Assembly (NCBI GenBank): GCA_052038485.1
Contig: JBQGCL010000039.1
Location: forward strand, 13,542-77,541
Direction: 5' to 3'
Length of the DNA stretch: 64,000 nucleotides
Source of the DNA: JACVRW01 sp052038485
GTDB lineage: Bacteria; Actinomycetota; Thermoleophilia; Solirubrobacterales; Thermoleophilaceae
Below, one piece after another: positions 36,530-44,615 of the stretch (positions within the stretch are counted from its first letter, which is position 1; each line of letters begins with the position of its first letter). A program made the translations under genes and the position numbers. The notes below the pieces were generated by a model, which saw only the letters and a list, made by a program, of their open reading frames with translations, had not been told where the DNA came from and ran no database searches.

Positions 36530-37992
36530 TAGGGGAACCCGTTCTGGGAGTAGCCGTGGCAGGGCCCCGTCTGGTTGAGCATGATCCGGATGGCGCCGGT
36601 GTTGCCCGCGGTCGTGGTATTGCCGCCCGCGGCCGTGTTCGTGATCGTGTCGTCGACGTGGCCGGTGCCGTAGCCGAGCGACGTGCGCACGTCGCCGTGG
36701 CCGTGCAGCGTGCCGCCGCTGTTCTGCGCGCACATCTTGTAGGTGCCGTACGGATAGCCCGGGTTCGGCAGCGCGGCGGAGCCGCCGGCGGTCGTGTTGG
36801 TGCTGACCTGCGTCGGGAACACGTTCGGGCAGGTCGGGTAGTCAGACGGCTCGATCATCACCGTGGCACCGGTTGTGTTCGTGCCGGAGCTGTTGACGAC
36901 GTGGATGTTGATCGAGGGCACGCGCAGCTTGTTGCCGGCCGTCGAGAGGATCTGCCCCGGGGTCGGCGTGTAGGTCTTGGCGCCGGCGACGTTGGCGCTG
37001 CACTGACCCGGGTAGACGCTGTAGCCGTCGGTGAACGGGAACAGGCTGGTCGCGTTGATCTGGGTCGAGGTCGCCGGCGAGGTTCCGGTGCCGGTGAAGA
37101 GCCGCGTGCCGACGATCAGCTTGCTGTTGGCCACGGTCAGCCAGCGCGACTGCTGGGCGATCGTGGTGGTGCCGACGACCGTCTCGAAGAACCCCTGGAT
37201 CGTCGCCGCGTTGTCCATGATGAAGTCGACCGCCGTGGACTGCGACTGGTTCACGGTCAGCGGCTGGGTGGGGGTCGTGTCGCCGTCGTAGTCGACAAAG
37301 CCGCCCCCCGAGGGCGCGGCGGTGTAGTTGCCGATCGGGATGAACGGGAAGACGGCGCAGCCGAGCGAGTTGGTCGTGCCTGAGAAGCTCGCGGTTCCGG
37401 TGAGGGCCACCGCCATGGTCTGCACCGGGTCCCCGTTGCGGTCCGCCACCTTCACGATCGCCCGCCCCTCGCCCGTGGCGTAGGTGCCCGGCGGCGGGGT
37501 CACGAGGCTGACCTGGTCGACGATGCCCTTGGTCGCGTTCGAAGTGACCTCGGAGACGATCCGGACGTTGGCGGCGGTCCGGGAGATGTTCGAGCAGCTG
37601 ATCGGCCCGCCCGCGTCGACAGCCCAGCTGCCCTTCGAGACGACCGTGTAGTCCACGCCGCGCACGGTCACGGTGCGCGTGTTGTTGTAGCCCGGCAGCT
37701 GGGTGACCGGCATCGCCCGCATCCGCTCGATGTCCTGCTCGGCGAGCGCCGCGGCGACCGAGCGCGCCTTGTTCTTGCCGCCGGCGCTCTGGGCGCCGTC
37801 GATGCCGTTCAGCAGGCCGACCGTCGCGATCGACAGCACGACCGCTCCGACCATGACCTCGATCAGCGCCGAGCCGCGCTCGGAGCACAGGCGTGACCGG
37901 ACCGCCGCGGATGCGGCGGCACAGCGCGCTCGCAAGCGCGCCGGCCAAGGGCGCTTGTCCGGGTCAGTCGATCGCACGCGTCCGTAGACCAC
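36529..37992 (-). CDS. PilV-like minor prepilin with beta-sandwich domains
   Basis: About 487 residues, first gene of the minor-pilin operon. The prepilin cleavage site is Gly40/Ser41 with Glu45 as Glu5 (RGSALIEVMVG), preceded by a long basic leader. Beyond the helix lie two carboxypeptidase-regulatory/prealbumin-like beta-sandwich domains: residues 176-260 (AIVKVADRNGDPVQTMAVAL, then IPIGNYTA) and about 365-440 (VNSSGTNTTGATVMIEP, then YPYGTYKM). This is unusual for PilV and suggests a pilus-tip adhesin. Start GTG 37992 is provisional; the frame is open further upstream but loses character there. Confidence 0.78.
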   Translation of the reverse strand: MVYGRVRSTDPDKRPWPARLRARCAAASAAVRSRLCSERGSALIEVMVGAVVLSIATVGLLNGIDGAQSAGGKNKARSVAAALAEQDIERMRAMPVTQLPGYNNTRTVTVRGVDYTVVSKGSWAVDAGGPISCSNISRTAANVRIVSEVTSNATKGIVDQVSLVTPPPGTYATGEGRAIVKVADRNGDPVQTMAVALTGTASFSGTTNSLGCAVFPFIPIGNYTAAPSGGGFVDYDGDTTPTQPLTVNQSQSTAVDFIMDNAATIQGFFETVVGTTTIAQQSRWLTVANSKLIVGTRLFTGTGTSPATSTQINATSLFPFTDGYSVYPGQCSANVAGAKTYTPTPGQILSTAGNKLRVPSINIHVVNSSGTNTTGATVMIEPSDYPTCPNVFPTQVSTNTTAGGSAALPNPGYPYGTYKMCAQNSGGTLHGHGDVRTSLGYGTGHVDDTITNTAAGGNTTTAGNTGAIRIMLNQTGPCHGYSQNGFP

Positions 37993-38064
37993 ATCGGCTA
38001 ACGGGGTGTCCCGCTTGAGGAGGACGCGTCGGGCGCGGACTAGTTGACGTGATTGAATCGCGCC

Positions 38065-39033
38065 ATGACAGCCACGCTCCCGGCCGACGTGCAGCAGGTC
38101 TTCCACCGGTTCATCACCACCGAGTTCACGACCGTTGACGGGCGCGGCCAGCCGATCACCTGGCCCCTGACGCCCTACTACACGCCGGGAGGGCCCTGCA
38201 TCGACGTCACGACGGGGCTGGGCTATCCGAAGAAGGCGAACGACGCGCGCGCCAACCCGAGGGTCGCGATGCTGTTCTCGGACCCGACCGGCAGCGGGAT
38301 CGAGAACGCCCCGCAGGTGCTCGTGCAGGGCACGGCCGAAGTCGACGACCGCGACCTCGACGCCAACCGCGAGCGCTACAAGCGCGAGATCGCGGTCAAG
38401 CTGCCGGGCGCGGCCAGCCAGATGCCGCCGAAGGCGTTCGATCGCTTCATCGGCTGGTACCTGACGCGTATCTACATCCACGTGCGCCCGGAGCGCATCT
38501 ACGTATGGGCCGACGGCGACGCCGCCCGCGAGCCCCAGCTGTTCGACGCGCACCTGGAGGAGGTCCGCTCAGGCCACGATGAGGAACCCGACGCCGATCA
38601 CGCGGGGACCGGCGGCGGTGTCGTGGCCTGGGACGAGCGCATGGACGAGCTCGGTGAGCGCTACCCGGAGGCGGCCGTCACGCTGGTCTGTCCCGACGGC
38701 TTCCCGTTCTCGGTGCGCCTACCGGTCGAGGTCGACCGGGCCGGTCAGCGCCTGCGCCTGGGTGGGGCGCCCGTGGGCGTGCCCTGGCAGCCGGGCCTCG
38801 CCTGCGTCGCCGCGCACGACCACTCGCCGGACTTCAAGTGGCAGCGCAACTTCCAGGTTCGCGGCGACCTCGTCGAGGAGGACGACGGCTCCTGGTCCGT
38901 GATCCCGCGCAAGCTGATCGGCGGCTTCGAGCTGCCCCCCGGCGGGCTGATCGCCCGCACGCGGCTCAACATGAAGAAGATGCGCCGCTTCCGCAAGATC
39001 GCCAAGCGCGAGCTGGCTGCGCGCGGCCACTGA
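38065..39033 (+). CDS. pyridoxamine-5'-phosphate-oxidase-like split-barrel protein
   Basis: A 322-residue protein with an N-terminal FMN-binding split barrel of the PNPOx family (TTEFTTVDGRGQPITWPL, NPRVAMLFSD) and a second, similar-length C-terminal part (VTLVCPDGFPFSVRLPV, WQRNFQVRGDL) that may be a degenerate second barrel. Proteins of this type bind FMN, F420 or heme and are often misnamed; pyridoxine metabolism should not be assumed. ATG 38065 is preferred over an in-frame TTG at 38053. A strong hairpin follows the gene. Confidence 0.8.
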   Translation: MTATLPADVQQVFHRFITTEFTTVDGRGQPITWPLTPYYTPGGPCIDVTTGLGYPKKANDARANPRVAMLFSDPTGSGIENAPQVLVQGTAEVDDRDLDANRERYKREIAVKLPGAASQMPPKAFDRFIGWYLTRIYIHVRPERIYVWADGDAAREPQLFDAHLEEVRSGHDEEPDADHAGTGGGVVAWDERMDELGERYPEAAVTLVCPDGFPFSVRLPVEVDRAGQRLRLGGAPVGVPWQPGLACVAAHDHSPDFKWQRNFQVRGDLVEEDDGSWSVIPRKLIGGFELPPGGLIARTRLNMKKMRRFRKIAKRELAARGH

Positions 39034-39044
39034 CCCCAGAAAGC

Positions 39045-39074
39045 ATTTCGCCCCAGCCAAGGCCGGGGCGAAAT
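39045..39074 (+). terminator. hairpin terminator after the split-barrel gene
   Basis: ATTTCGCCCC pairs perfectly with GGGGCGAAAT, and the loop can extend with GCC-AA-GGC. It starts 12 bases past the stop codon. There is no T-run, as is common for high-GC terminators. Confidence 0.65.
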
Positions 39075-39236
39075 AAGAGAGACGCGAACTTCGCGCTTGA
39101 GGTGCGCGCTCGTCGGCCGAAGCCGACGTGCTGCGCGGCGAGCCTCACAACCTCTGGCTTCGCTCTTTGCGCTCCGTCCGCGTCTCGAGGATCAGTAGAC
39201 CAGGACGCCAAGGCCGCGTCAAGTGCCGCATCTACA

Positions 39237-39264
39237 TTGATGCCGCACGTTGCGAAAATATGCT
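39237..39264 (+). promoter_or_regulatory. promoter of the TetR-family gene
   Basis: TTGATG (39237-39242), 16-base spacer, TATGCT (39259-39264), then six bases to ATG 39271; predicted leaderless mRNA. A TGCCGCA heptamer occurs twice around the -35 (39225-39231 and 39241-39247 region) and might be an operator. Confidence 0.45.
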
Positions 39265-39270
39265 GTTCAC

Positions 39271-39870
39271 ATGAGCGCCACATCCGACCAGCGAGACGGC
39301 CGCACCGTTCGCGCCGAGCGCACCCGCCAGGCGCTGGTCGACTCGCTGCTGAGCCTGCTCGAAGAGGGGCAGCTGACCCCGACCGCGGCGGCGATCGCCG
39401 CCCGCGCGGGCGTGTCGGAGCGCTCGGTCTTCCAGCACTTCCCCGACCGCGAGGCGCTGCTCGAGGCCGTCGCCCGCGAGCAGTACGACCGGGTCGTGCC
39501 GACACTCCGGCCGGTCGACTCGACGCTGCCGCTGCCCGACCGCATCGAGCAGTTCACAGCGCAGCGAGCGCGCCTGTACGAGCTGATCGGCGGCGTGCGC
39601 CGCGCGGGGCTGCTGGTCGAGCACGAGTCGTCCTCGGTGGCCGGCTGGCTCGCCACGGCGCGCCAGGCGAAGGCCGCCGACGTCGAGCGCGTGTTCCGAC
39701 GCGAGCTGGATGCGATCCCGGCCGACGAGCAGGACGCCCTGAGAGCGGCGCTGATCACCCTCTGCTCGTGGTCGTCCTGGGACAGCTGGCGCACCCATCA
39801 GCGCCTCAGCGTCGCGCGCTCGAAGGCCGCGCTCGCGGCCGGCATCGCGGGGCTACTCGCCCAGCGCTGA
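39271..39870 (+). CDS. TetR-family transcriptional regulator
   Basis: A 199-residue TetR regulator. The DNA-binding domain is residues 16-62 (AIAARAGVSERSVFQHFPDREALLEAV); the C-terminal ligand domain has aromatic residues (CSWSSWDSW) near its end. ATG 39271 fits the promoter spacing better than an in-frame codon at 39250. No obvious target operon flanks it: the next gene is convergent and overlaps by 18 bases, and the previous one ends in a terminator. Confidence 0.88.
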   Translation: MSATSDQRDGRTVRAERTRQALVDSLLSLLEEGQLTPTAAAIAARAGVSERSVFQHFPDREALLEAVAREQYDRVVPTLRPVDSTLPLPDRIEQFTAQRARLYELIGGVRRAGLLVEHESSSVAGWLATARQAKAADVERVFRRELDAIPADEQDALRAALITLCSWSSWDSWRTHQRLSVARSKAALAAGIAGLLAQR

Positions 39871-40479
39871 CTCGAGCTCGGCGATCGCCTGCTCGGCGTG
39901 CTCGAAGCGCACGGCGGTCATGCCGAGCGCCCGGGCCGACTCGCAGTTCAGCTCGATGTCGTCGACGAACAGGCACTCCTCCGGCCGCAACCCGCCGCCG
40001 AGCCGCTCTACGGTGAGCTCGTAGATGCCGGGCTCGGGCTTTCGCATGCCGACGAAGGCCGAGTCGACGACGATCTCGAATATCTCGTCGAGCTCGGGCA
40101 GCTTGGCGCGCCAGAGCGGCTCCCACTCGCGCACGTTGTTCGTCAGCAGCGCCGTGCGCAGGCCGCGGCGGCGCTGCTCACCGACGAACTCGATCATCGG
40201 CGTGTTGGGGTCGATGCGCTCGAAGTAGAGCTCGCGCAGGCGCGCCAGGTCGAAGCCGTCGGCCAGCTGCTCGCCCACGCGCCGCCCGAACTCGACCTCG
40301 CTGATCTCGCCGCGCTCGAGCGAGTGGAGCGGGTGCTCGCCATAGCGCTCGGCGGCGTTCTGGAGCGCCTGGCCGAGCTCCGCGAGCGTGATCGGCGCCT
40401 CCTCCTCGTAGGCGAGGAAGCCCGCCGACAACGGCGTCGTCAGCACGCCGCCGAAATCGCTGATCAGCGCCCTGATCAC
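39853..40479 (-). CDS. HAD-family hydrolase (subfamily IA)
   Basis: A 208-residue haloacid-dehalogenase-fold phosphatase or hydrolase. Motif I is SDFGGVLT with Asp8 as nucleophile; the second Asp is replaced by Gly, as in the epoxide-hydrolase-N/YihX-like group. Motif II is LLTNN, motif III Lys in RKPEPGIY, motif IV FVDDIELN. Substrate unknown. Start GTG 40479 overlaps the upstream stop in GTGA. It is the last of three genes with FxsA and an unknown protein. Confidence 0.85.
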   Translation of the reverse strand: MIRALISDFGGVLTTPLSAGFLAYEEEAPITLAELGQALQNAAERYGEHPLHSLERGEISEVEFGRRVGEQLADGFDLARLRELYFERIDPNTPMIEFVGEQRRRGLRTALLTNNVREWEPLWRAKLPELDEIFEIVVDSAFVGMRKPEPGIYELTVERLGGGLRPEECLFVDDIELNCESARALGMTAVRFEHAEQAIAELESALGE

Positions 40480-41183
40480 GCGGCGACGGGCGGGACCACC
40501 CGCACCATCAGCTCGTATGCGCCGATGCCCTCGCGCCCGTCGAGGCGCCAGCGGAACACGGCCGCGTGGACCTGGATCGTCTCCAGCTCGAACGAGGAGC
40601 CGGCGATCACGAGGCCGGACCCGCGCCGCGGGTACTCCTCGCCGGGCAGCCACAGCTCGAGCCCGGCGCTGCGCTGGCGGCCGCCGCCGTCGTAGACGGT
40701 CGAGATGCGCGCCTCCTCGACCTCGTGCAGCTCGCCGTCGATGAACAGCCCGGCGCGGACCTGCTCGTCGCCGTGGCCGGCGGCGTCCCTTGGCCGGCGC
40801 GACAGTGCGAGCAGCCCGGTCCCCTCGTCGACCAGGGCGGAGATGCTGCGCACGGCCTGCAGCTGCTCCCAGCGCGGGGCCACCGATGTGATCGAGAAGG
40901 TGCCGAGGCAGTCGACCTGCTTGCCGTCGACGGTCCCCCTCACGCGGCAGATGCGCGCAGTCACCCCGTCGAGATCGACCTCGGAGCCGACCGGCACGAG
41001 CTCGAGCGACATCCGGTCGTCCAGCTCGGCGCGCCAGCCGTCGCCGTCGTCGGTCACCTCCGGCCCGTCCGTGGCCGCGGCCGGCTGGCGCCCGTGGAAG
41101 AGCAGCGTCGCTCCCGACCTCGCCGTTCCGTAGAGCTCGCGGTCGAGGTCGAAGAACGAGAGCGCGAACGCCTCGGCGCTCAC
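40476..41183 (-). CDS. conserved-looking cytoplasmic protein, function unknown
   Basis: A 235-residue, mostly beta-strand protein without signal peptide, membrane helix or recognised motif. Strands such as FFDLDRELYGTARSGATLLF and a Cys in VDCLGTFSIT are the only landmarks. It is coupled on both sides: its GTG start overlaps the fxsA stop (GTGA) and its stop overlaps the HAD start (GTGA). The N-terminal aromatic-rich stretch resembles substrate-binding lipocalin-like or diterpene-synthesis accessory barrels, but I would not name it. Confidence 0.7.
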   Translation of the reverse strand: MSAEAFALSFFDLDRELYGTARSGATLLFHGRQPAAATDGPEVTDDGDGWRAELDDRMSLELVPVGSEVDLDGVTARICRVRGTVDGKQVDCLGTFSITSVAPRWEQLQAVRSISALVDEGTGLLALSRRPRDAAGHGDEQVRAGLFIDGELHEVEEARISTVYDGGGRQRSAGLELWLPGEEYPRRGSGLVIAGSSFELETIQVHAAVFRWRLDGREGIGAYELMVRVVPPVAA

Positions 41184-41623
41184 CGCTCCAGCCGCCTGGC
41201 GGGGGCGTCGTACTCGGTGGCGGTGCCTTCGACGTCGAAGGGCTCGCGCCCGCTCACCGCGACGCGGCGCCCGAGGCGGCGCACGACCAGTCGCCGGATC
41301 ACGGAGCGGGTGGGCGGCAGCAGCAGGAGCAGGCCGACGATGTCGGTGAGGAAGCCCGGCGTGATCAGAAAGGCGCCCCCGAAGATGACCAGCACGCCGT
41401 CGAGCAGCTCGCGGTGGGGCACGCGCCCGGCGGCCATCGTCTCGTTGAAGCGGCCCCAGACCGAGCGGCCCTGGGAGCGCAGCAGCATCGACCCGAGCAG
41501 CGAGTCGGCCGCGAGCAACGCGATCGTCGGGAGCACGCCGATCGCGTCGCCGACCTTGAGGATCACATACAGCTCGGCGAGCGGGACGACGATGAAGAGC
41601 GCTACCAGCGCCAGCAGCGGCAT
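41180..41623 (-). CDS. fxsA: FxsA-family membrane protein
   Basis: A 147-residue inner-membrane protein with three to four hydrophobic segments (residues 3-20, 26-45, 78-101) and the family landmarks PLAELYVILKVGD and ITPGFLTDIVGLLLLLPP. E. coli FxsA, when overproduced, relieves F-plasmid exclusion of phage T7; its native role is unknown. ATG 41623 is preceded by a TAGGGT box at nine bases. First gene of a three-gene coupled operon, divergent from the DUF59 gene with a 29-base spacer. Confidence 0.88.
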   Translation of the reverse strand: MPLLALVALFIVVPLAELYVILKVGDAIGVLPTIALLAADSLLGSMLLRSQGRSVWGRFNETMAAGRVPHRELLDGVLVIFGGAFLITPGFLTDIVGLLLLLPPTRSVIRRLVVRRLGRRVAVSGREPFDVEGTATEYDAPARRLER

Positions 41624-41632
41624 GGACGGCTG

Positions 41633-41638
41633 ACCCTA
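41633..41638 (-). promoter_or_regulatory. -10 box of the fxsA operon
   Basis: TAGGGT on the minus strand, nine bases before ATG 41623, in the 29-base divergent spacer. Confidence 0.4.
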
Positions 41639-41639
41639 C

Positions 41640-41645
41640 TACCCT
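41640..41645 (+). promoter_or_regulatory. -10 box of the DUF59 gene
   Basis: TACCCT, seven bases before ATG 41653; the two divergent -10 boxes are only one base apart. Confidence 0.45.
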
Positions 41646-41652
41646 TATTTGC

Positions 41653-41949
41653 ATGCCGACGGTCGACGACGTCCAGGACGCGCTCACCAACGTGATCGAT
41701 CCCGAGCTCGGGCTCGATTTCGTCGAGTTGGGCCTGATCTACACCGTTGAAGTCGAGGGCGGCGACGTGTTCGTGACGTTCAGCCTGACCTCGCCGGGGT
41801 GCCCGATCGGCCCCCAGGTCTCCGAGCAGATCGAGGAGTTCGTGAGCGAGCTGGACGGCGTCACCGGGGTCTACCCGAAGATGACGTTCACGCCGCCCTG
41901 GACGCCGGACATGATGAGCGAGGAAGCCAAGTTCGCGCTTGGCTACTGA
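41653..41949 (+). CDS. DUF59/MIP18-family (SufT/PaaD-like) protein
   Basis: A 98-residue MIP18-fold protein implicated in iron-sulfur cluster maturation. The core DPELGLDFVELGLIY and the conserved cysteine of TSPGCP are present. It matches stand-alone SufT-like or PaaD-like proteins by length. A sufB gene lies at the far right of this window, about 21 kb away, so both belong to the same genome's Fe-S equipment but not the same operon. Predicted leaderless from a TACCCT box. Confidence 0.9.
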   Translation: MPTVDDVQDALTNVIDPELGLDFVELGLIYTVEVEGGDVFVTFSLTSPGCPIGPQVSEQIEEFVSELDGVTGVYPKMTFTPPWTPDMMSEEAKFALGY

Positions 41950-41996
41950 GCGCCGGCGTGCCTACAGAGCCGCGCTGTGGCTGCCGATAGGACCAT

Positions 41997-43034
41997 GTGG
42001 CGGGAAGCTCGTTCGGGGTGGACGAGGAGCGCATGCTCGCCGGCCGGCTGGCCGGCGTGCTCTTCCTTACCGCCGGACTGACGAGCTGCCTCCTGCTGCT
42101 CGTCCCCGGCGTCGAGACCGGGCACTGGCCGTGGGTGTTCGGCCTCGCGGGGGCGTGCGTGGCGTGGGCGCTCTACTGCCTCACCCTGGCGCGCCCCGAG
42201 CAGCACGGCGCCTGGTTCTGGCACGTCCCGGCGGCGCTCTCGATTCCCCTGATCGCCGGCTTGGTCGCCGCCACCGGCGGCTCCCACTCGCCCGCCCGCT
42301 TCATGGGGTTCTTCCTGCTCTTCTACGCGTGCTACTTCTACCCACGCCGCTGGGCGGTGCTGTACGTCCTCGGCTGCGTGCTGATCGCCCTGTCGCCGCT
42401 GCCGTACGACAGCGACGCGGTCGGGCAGGGCTACCTCGGCGAGCTGATCGTCGTGTGCGCCGCGTACGTCACGCTCGGCTGGCTGATCATCTCCGGCAAG
42501 CAGGTCATGGTGGACCTGCGCGAGCAGGCGCGCTCGCTGTCGCTGAGCGATCCGCTCACCGACCTGCCCAACCGCCGAGCCCTGATCGAGTGGCTCGGGA
42601 ACCACATGCGCGGGGATGCGCGGGTCGGGCTGATCCTGGCCGACCTGGACGGCTTCAAGGACATCAACACGTTGCACGGCTACCCGGCCGGCGACGCGGT
42701 GCTGTGCCAGACCGCCCGCACGCTCGAGACCTGCGTGCGGCCGCAGGACTTCGTGGCCAGGCTGGGCGGCGACGAGTTCGCGATCCTGACGCTCCAGACC
42801 GACACGGCCGCCATGGGGTCGCTGTCGGCGCGAGTGCTCGAGGCGGTGCGCGCCATGCCGCGCGGGGGGACCGAGGACGTCGTCCTGACCGTCAGCGTGG
42901 GCTGGGCGCTCTACCCCGACGACGCGGGGACGATCGACGAGCTGGTCGCGGCCGCCGACTTCTGCGTCAGGGGCGCCAAGCTGACGGGCAAGGACCGGGC
43001 GATCGCCGCGGTGGACTGGGCGCCGGCCGCATAG
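41997..43034 (+). CDS. membrane-bound diguanylate cyclase (GGDEF)
   Basis: A 345-residue protein with about six transmembrane helices (residues 15-165) and a C-terminal GGDEF domain that makes cyclic di-GMP. The active-site loop is intact (LGGDEF, 257-261) and the product-inhibition I-site Arg248-x2-Asp251 is exactly five residues before it. Metal-binding DLDGFKDIN is present. The sensory part is a simple membrane bundle with no recognised ligand domain. The start is GTG 41997 or the ATG twelve codons later. It may share control targets with the pilins at 34-38 kb, by analogy only. Confidence 0.9.
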   Translation: MAGSSFGVDEERMLAGRLAGVLFLTAGLTSCLLLLVPGVETGHWPWVFGLAGACVAWALYCLTLARPEQHGAWFWHVPAALSIPLIAGLVAATGGSHSPARFMGFFLLFYACYFYPRRWAVLYVLGCVLIALSPLPYDSDAVGQGYLGELIVVCAAYVTLGWLIISGKQVMVDLREQARSLSLSDPLTDLPNRRALIEWLGNHMRGDARVGLILADLDGFKDINTLHGYPAGDAVLCQTARTLETCVRPQDFVARLGGDEFAILTLQTDTAAMGSLSARVLEAVRAMPRGGTEDVVLTVSVGWALYPDDAGTIDELVAAADFCVRGAKLTGKDRAIAAVDWAPAA

Positions 43035-43037
43035 CCT
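43032..43037 (+). promoter_or_regulatory. -10 box of the lipoate-ligase-like gene
   Basis: TAGCCT, seven bases before GTG 43045, overlapping the previous stop codon. Confidence 0.4.
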
Positions 43038-43044
43038 CTCGGGC

Positions 43045-43776
43045 GTGCGCCCGCTGCGCGTCCTTCACGACTGCTTCCCCGACGACCCGGCCCTCGACAC
43101 GGCCGTGTCGCACGCCACGATGCGGCGGGTCGCGGCCGGCGAGCTGCCGGAGACGCTGCGGCTGATCCGGACCGGGCGCGTGGTGGCGTTCGGCAAGCGG
43201 GACAAGCTCGCGCCCGGCTACGACGCGGCGGTGGCGGCGGCCCGCGGGCTTGGGTTCGGGTCGCTGCTGCGGCTGGGCGGGGGGAGGGCCGCCGTCTTCC
43301 ACGAGGGGACGCTCGAGCTGGCCCACGCCGTGCCCGACGCGGACGCGCAGCGAGGCATCCGGGAGCGCTTCGAGGACACGGCGAACCTGGTCGCCGAGGC
43401 GCTCGCGCGCTTGGGCGTGGACGCGCGCGTGGGGGAGGTGCCCGGCGAGTACTGCCCCGGCCGGTGGAGCGTGAACGCCGCCGGCACGCGCAAGCTGGCC
43501 GGCATCGGCCAGCGCGTGATCTCAGGCGGAGCGCACGTGGGCACCGTGATCGTGGCGGGGGACGCCGACTCGATCGGGCGCGTGCTGAGGCCGGTCTACG
43601 CGGCGCTGGAGCTCGACTGGGACCCCGCCACCGTCGGCGCCGTGGGCCGTTCGTGGGAGGAGGTCCGGGACGCCGTGCTCGACTCTTACGCGGCGCGCTA
43701 CCGAGTCACCGAGGACGTGCTCGATGCCGAGACGCTCGCGCTCGCGCGGGCTTCTGCTGTCTCGACGACCGCCTGA
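43045..43776 (+). CDS. lipoate-protein ligase A-like protein (BPL/LPL domain)
   Basis: A 243-residue lipoyl/octanoyl transferase or ligase-fold protein. LRLGGGRAAVFHEGTLE matches the RxxGGGxVxH motif, and TRKLAGIGQR carries the catalytic-type lysine that activates the acyl group. The C-terminal accessory domain of E. coli LplA is absent. It could attach lipoate or transfer octanoate (LipM/LipL-like). GTG 43045 has a -10 box at seven bases. The last 79 bases overlap the convergent hydrolase gene, the longest such overlap in the window. Confidence 0.85.
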   Translation: MRPLRVLHDCFPDDPALDTAVSHATMRRVAAGELPETLRLIRTGRVVAFGKRDKLAPGYDAAVAAARGLGFGSLLRLGGGRAAVFHEGTLELAHAVPDADAQRGIRERFEDTANLVAEALARLGVDARVGEVPGEYCPGRWSVNAAGTRKLAGIGQRVISGGAHVGTVIVAGDADSIGRVLRPVYAALELDWDPATVGAVGRSWEEVRDAVLDSYAARYRVTEDVLDAETLALARASAVSTTA

Positions 43777-44615
43777 ACGATCGTCGGCCAGACCTCGTGC
43801 GGCAGGTCGTGGCCCATGCCGTCGACACCGATCAGCCGGGCGCGCGGAATCGCCCGGGCCGTGGCGCGGCCGCCGCGGAAGGGCACGAGCGGGTCGGCGC
43901 GGCCGTGGATGACGGTCGTCGGCACGTCAAGCTCGCGCAGCCGGGGGGTGCGGTCGCCCGAGGCCATGATCGCCGCAAGCTGGCGGACGGTCCCGGCCGC
44001 CTCGTGGCCGCGTTCGTAGGTGGCGGCCGCCAGCTCCCTGATGCGCTCCTCCTCGAGCGGGAAGCCGGGCGATCCGATCGTCCGGAACACGCGCACGAAG
44101 CGCTCGATGTAGGCATCGCGATCGCGTGGCGCCTGGCGCATCAGCACGCCCCAGACGCGCAACTTCGGCAGGCCGGTTCGGCGGTTGCCCGTGGTGGACA
44201 TGATCGAGACGAGCGACAGCACGCGCTCCGGCCGCTCGATCGCCATGGTCTGGGCGATCATGCCGCCCATCGAAGCCCCCACCACGTTGGCGGCCTCGAT
44301 GCCGAGCTCCTCGAGCAGCCCGAACGCGTCGCCGGCCATGTCGGAGAGCAGGTAGGGCGCGTCCACCCGCCGCCCGAGCATCGCCCGCCGGATGTTCGGC
44401 ACCGGCGCGTCGATCTTGGTCGAGTGGCCCGCGTCGCGGTTGTCGAACCTGATCACGTGGAAGCCGCGCTCGGCGAGCTGCTCGCACAGCTCGAGGTCCC
44501 AGTGGATCAGCTGCATGCCGAGCCCCATCACGAGCAGCAGCGGCGGGTTCGACGGATCGCCGATCGTCTCGTAGGCGATCTCGACGCCGTTGGCGGAGGC
44601 GATCCGCTCAGCCAT
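43698..44615 (-). CDS. alpha/beta hydrolase, third gene of the WS/DGAT operon
   Basis: A 305-residue alpha/beta hydrolase. The elbow GASMGG (Ser115), the acid in IHGRADPLVPF and histidine in DGMGHDLP form a triad; RFDNRDAGHS is typical of lipolytic members close to TAG/monoacyl-ester hydrolases. It is cytoplasmic. ATG 44615 overlaps the preceding gene by eight bases. Given WS/DGAT two genes upstream, a lipid-ester substrate is a reasonable inference. The C-terminal Ser/Ala/Thr-rich end lies wholly within the overlap with the convergent lipoate-ligase-like gene. Confidence 0.85.
   Translation of the reverse strand: MAERIASANGVEIAYETIGDPSNPPLLLVMGLGMQLIHWDLELCEQLAERGFHVIRFDNRDAGHSTKIDAPVPNIRRAMLGRRVDAPYLLSDMAGDAFGLLEELGIEAANVVGASMGGMIAQTMAIERPERVLSLVSIMSTTGNRRTGLPKLRVWGVLMRQAPRDRDAYIERFVRVFRTIGSPGFPLEEERIRELAAATYERGHEAAGTVRQLAAIMASGDRTPRLRELDVPTTVIHGRADPLVPFRGGRATARAIPRARLIGVDGMGHDLPHEVWPTIVQAVVETAEARASASVSASSTSSVTR

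Noticed and set aside
38044..38049. TTGACG as -35 of the split-barrel protein gene
   Set aside because: Only 15 bases separate it from the ATG at 38065, leaving no room for a -10 and spacer.
38053..39033. Naming the split-barrel protein pdxH
   Set aside because: Two-barrel length and lack of pyridoxal-specific context argue against pyridoxine phosphate oxidase activity.
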